From assembly GCF_001434255.1 (NCBI RefSeq), contig NZ_AZEY01000029.1:1-64000 (forward strand): a stretch of DNA of 64,000 nt. Direction: 5' to 3'. Position numbers and translations under genes: made by a program. The DNA is from Lentilactobacillus diolivorans DSM 14421 (GTDB taxonomy: Bacteria; Bacillota; Bacilli; Lactobacillales; Lactobacillaceae). This document shows, piece by piece, positions 63,297 through 64,000 of the stretch (position 1 is its first letter; every line of letters starts with the position of its first letter). Under the pieces are notes generated by a model. The model was not told the DNA's origin. It ran no database searches and saw nothing but the letters and a program-made list of their open reading frames with translations.

Positions 63297-64000
63297 TTAT
63301 TCAAAGTAGCCGCTTTGAGAAACTGATCGGACGGTTCGTTTGTGGCTAATTTGTTTCCGATAAGCACTTGGCGTGGTCCCAGACCATTTCTTGAACTGCT
63401 TACTAAAATTGGAAATGGTACTTGAGCCTAGCATGAAGGCAACATCCTCAACGGAATATTCAGCGTATCCGAGTAATAATTTTGCCTTTCTAAACTTTTT
63501 TTCCTCGATAAAGTGGAGTGGGGTAACGCCATACACTTTACGAAAAGTGCGATGCCCGTAACCGTTACTGATCGCCATTTGTTTGCAGATTGTATTAAAC
63601 GAAAGGGGTGTATTTTCAATATTTTCGACGCCCTCTTCGATTAAAGTGGCCATTTTTCGGGCAGCCTTTGCTTCTCGTTCAGTGAAATGCGGATGTTTCG
63701 TATTATCAAAATCGACAACTTGCTCAGTTAAGTCATACAAATAGGTGAGGAGGGCAATTTGAATCTTTAAATTAGTTTGTTCCGTGCTCAAACTAACATT
63801 CTTACTAAATTTAATAATATCAAGGGCAACCTGCTTCGACAATTTTGCGATCGGTTGTTCTGAAGGAATGACAGTATTGGCAAGATTAGTAATGATCGCT
63901 GACTTTAGCTTCAAACTTTCAAAATTAAAATGGAAACAAATGTAAGTGAGCTCTTTATCTTTATTAGCATTGCGATTGGTATGCAAAGACCCGGGTGAGA
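63297..64000 (-). CDS. AraC-family regulator, 5' end beyond the window
   Basis: Partial gene: the frame stays open to the right edge, where it reads SPGSLHTNRNANKDK, the late part of a cupin sensor. The C-terminal DNA-binding domain is complete (TICKQMAISNGYGHRTFRKVYG, EDVAFMLGSSTISNFSKQFKKW, TTPSAYRKQ). The TTG at 63986 is therefore internal, not a start. It lies beside the xyloside symporter/GH43 unit in the same orientation and is the likely activator of it. Confidence 0.85.
   Translation of the reverse strand, partial: SPGSLHTNRNANKDKELTYICFHFNFESLKLKSAIITNLANTVIPSEQPIAKLSKQVALDIIKFSKNVSLSTEQTNLKIQIALLTYLYDLTEQVVDFDNTKHPHFTEREAKAARKMATLIEEGVENIENTPLSFNTICKQMAISNGYGHRTFRKVYGVTPLHFIEEKKFRKAKLLLGYAEYSVEDVAFMLGSSTISNFSKQFKKWSGTTPSAYRKQISHKRTVRSVSQSGYFE

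Noticed and set aside
1-64000. Insertion sequences, prophage, or CRISPR loci
   Set aside because: No transposase, integrase, phage structural or cas-type protein was seen in any frame.

Overview
The window reads as chromosomal DNA of a Gram-positive lactic acid bacterium of the family Lactobacillaceae. The evidence is a MucBP/DUF5776 surface protein, the Xaa-Pro dipeptidyl peptidase PepX, a C69 dipeptidase, metQNI and an oligopeptide-binding lipoprotein each preceded by a T-box leader, strong AGGAGG ribosome binding sites, cre-type CcpA sites, and pentose/xyloside genes typical of heterofermentative lactobacilli. The species cannot be fixed from the sequence alone.

Layout. 1-5 kb: the 3' part of a probably frameshifted surface adhesin, a secreted C69 dipeptidase, a CDF-type cation transporter and a divergent TetR regulator with a palindromic operator between them. 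5-8.8 kb: two tandem leucine-rich-repeat paralogues, a 32-residue membrane microprotein behind a promoter carrying a perfect cre site, an orphan EutP-like GTPase and a degenerate tRNA-like sequence with its own terminator. 8.8-12.2 kb: a flavin module (ApbE flavin transferase plus two FMN reductases, one fused to a PAS-like domain and an acidic DASAS-repeat tail) followed by a structured repeat array. 12.3-21.7 kb: two unknown small genes, pepX, an O-acetyltransferase, a secreted protein, an extended-SDR protein, an AraC protein with two DNA-binding modules, and its MFS neighbour.

21.8-34.5 kb is a conspicuously AT-rich inositol-type region: a nucleoside hydrolase, a leftward unit (dehydrogenase, inosose dehydratase IolE, IolG, sugar porter) and a divergent rightward unit (dehydrogenase, sugar porter, two tandem dehydrogenases). 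That gives five Gfo/Idh/MocA enzymes and two porters but none of iolA, iolB, iolC, iolD or iolJ, so it can oxidise and perhaps isomerise or dehydrate inositols but cannot finish the classical pathway from genes in view. A quinone-oxidoreductase-like gene and an AEC permease follow.

34.7-40.4 kb is a pentitol/pentose unit: GPH symporter, ROK repressor, SDR polyol dehydrogenase and FGGY (xylulokinase-like) kinase. A conserved operator sits at the same distance downstream of both flanking promoters, and cre sites overlap both promoters. 40.8-48.8 kb carries a T-box-controlled OppA-type binding protein, an amidohydrolase, and a methionine T-box with metQNI and an M20 peptidase. 48.9-64 kb holds an orphan PTS EIIC, a small unknown gene, and a xylo-oligosaccharide/beta-glycan island: three AraC regulators, two transporters, GH5, two GH43 and a GH120 enzyme, all without signal peptides, so import precedes hydrolysis.

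The feature least explained by gene content is a family of four long hairpin elements (7.6, 11.8, 38.5 and 42.8 kb). Each lies just after a stop codon, in the same orientation as the gene it follows. Their outer arms are conserved while the inner stem differs in sequence but stays base-paired in every copy, which means structure is being maintained.
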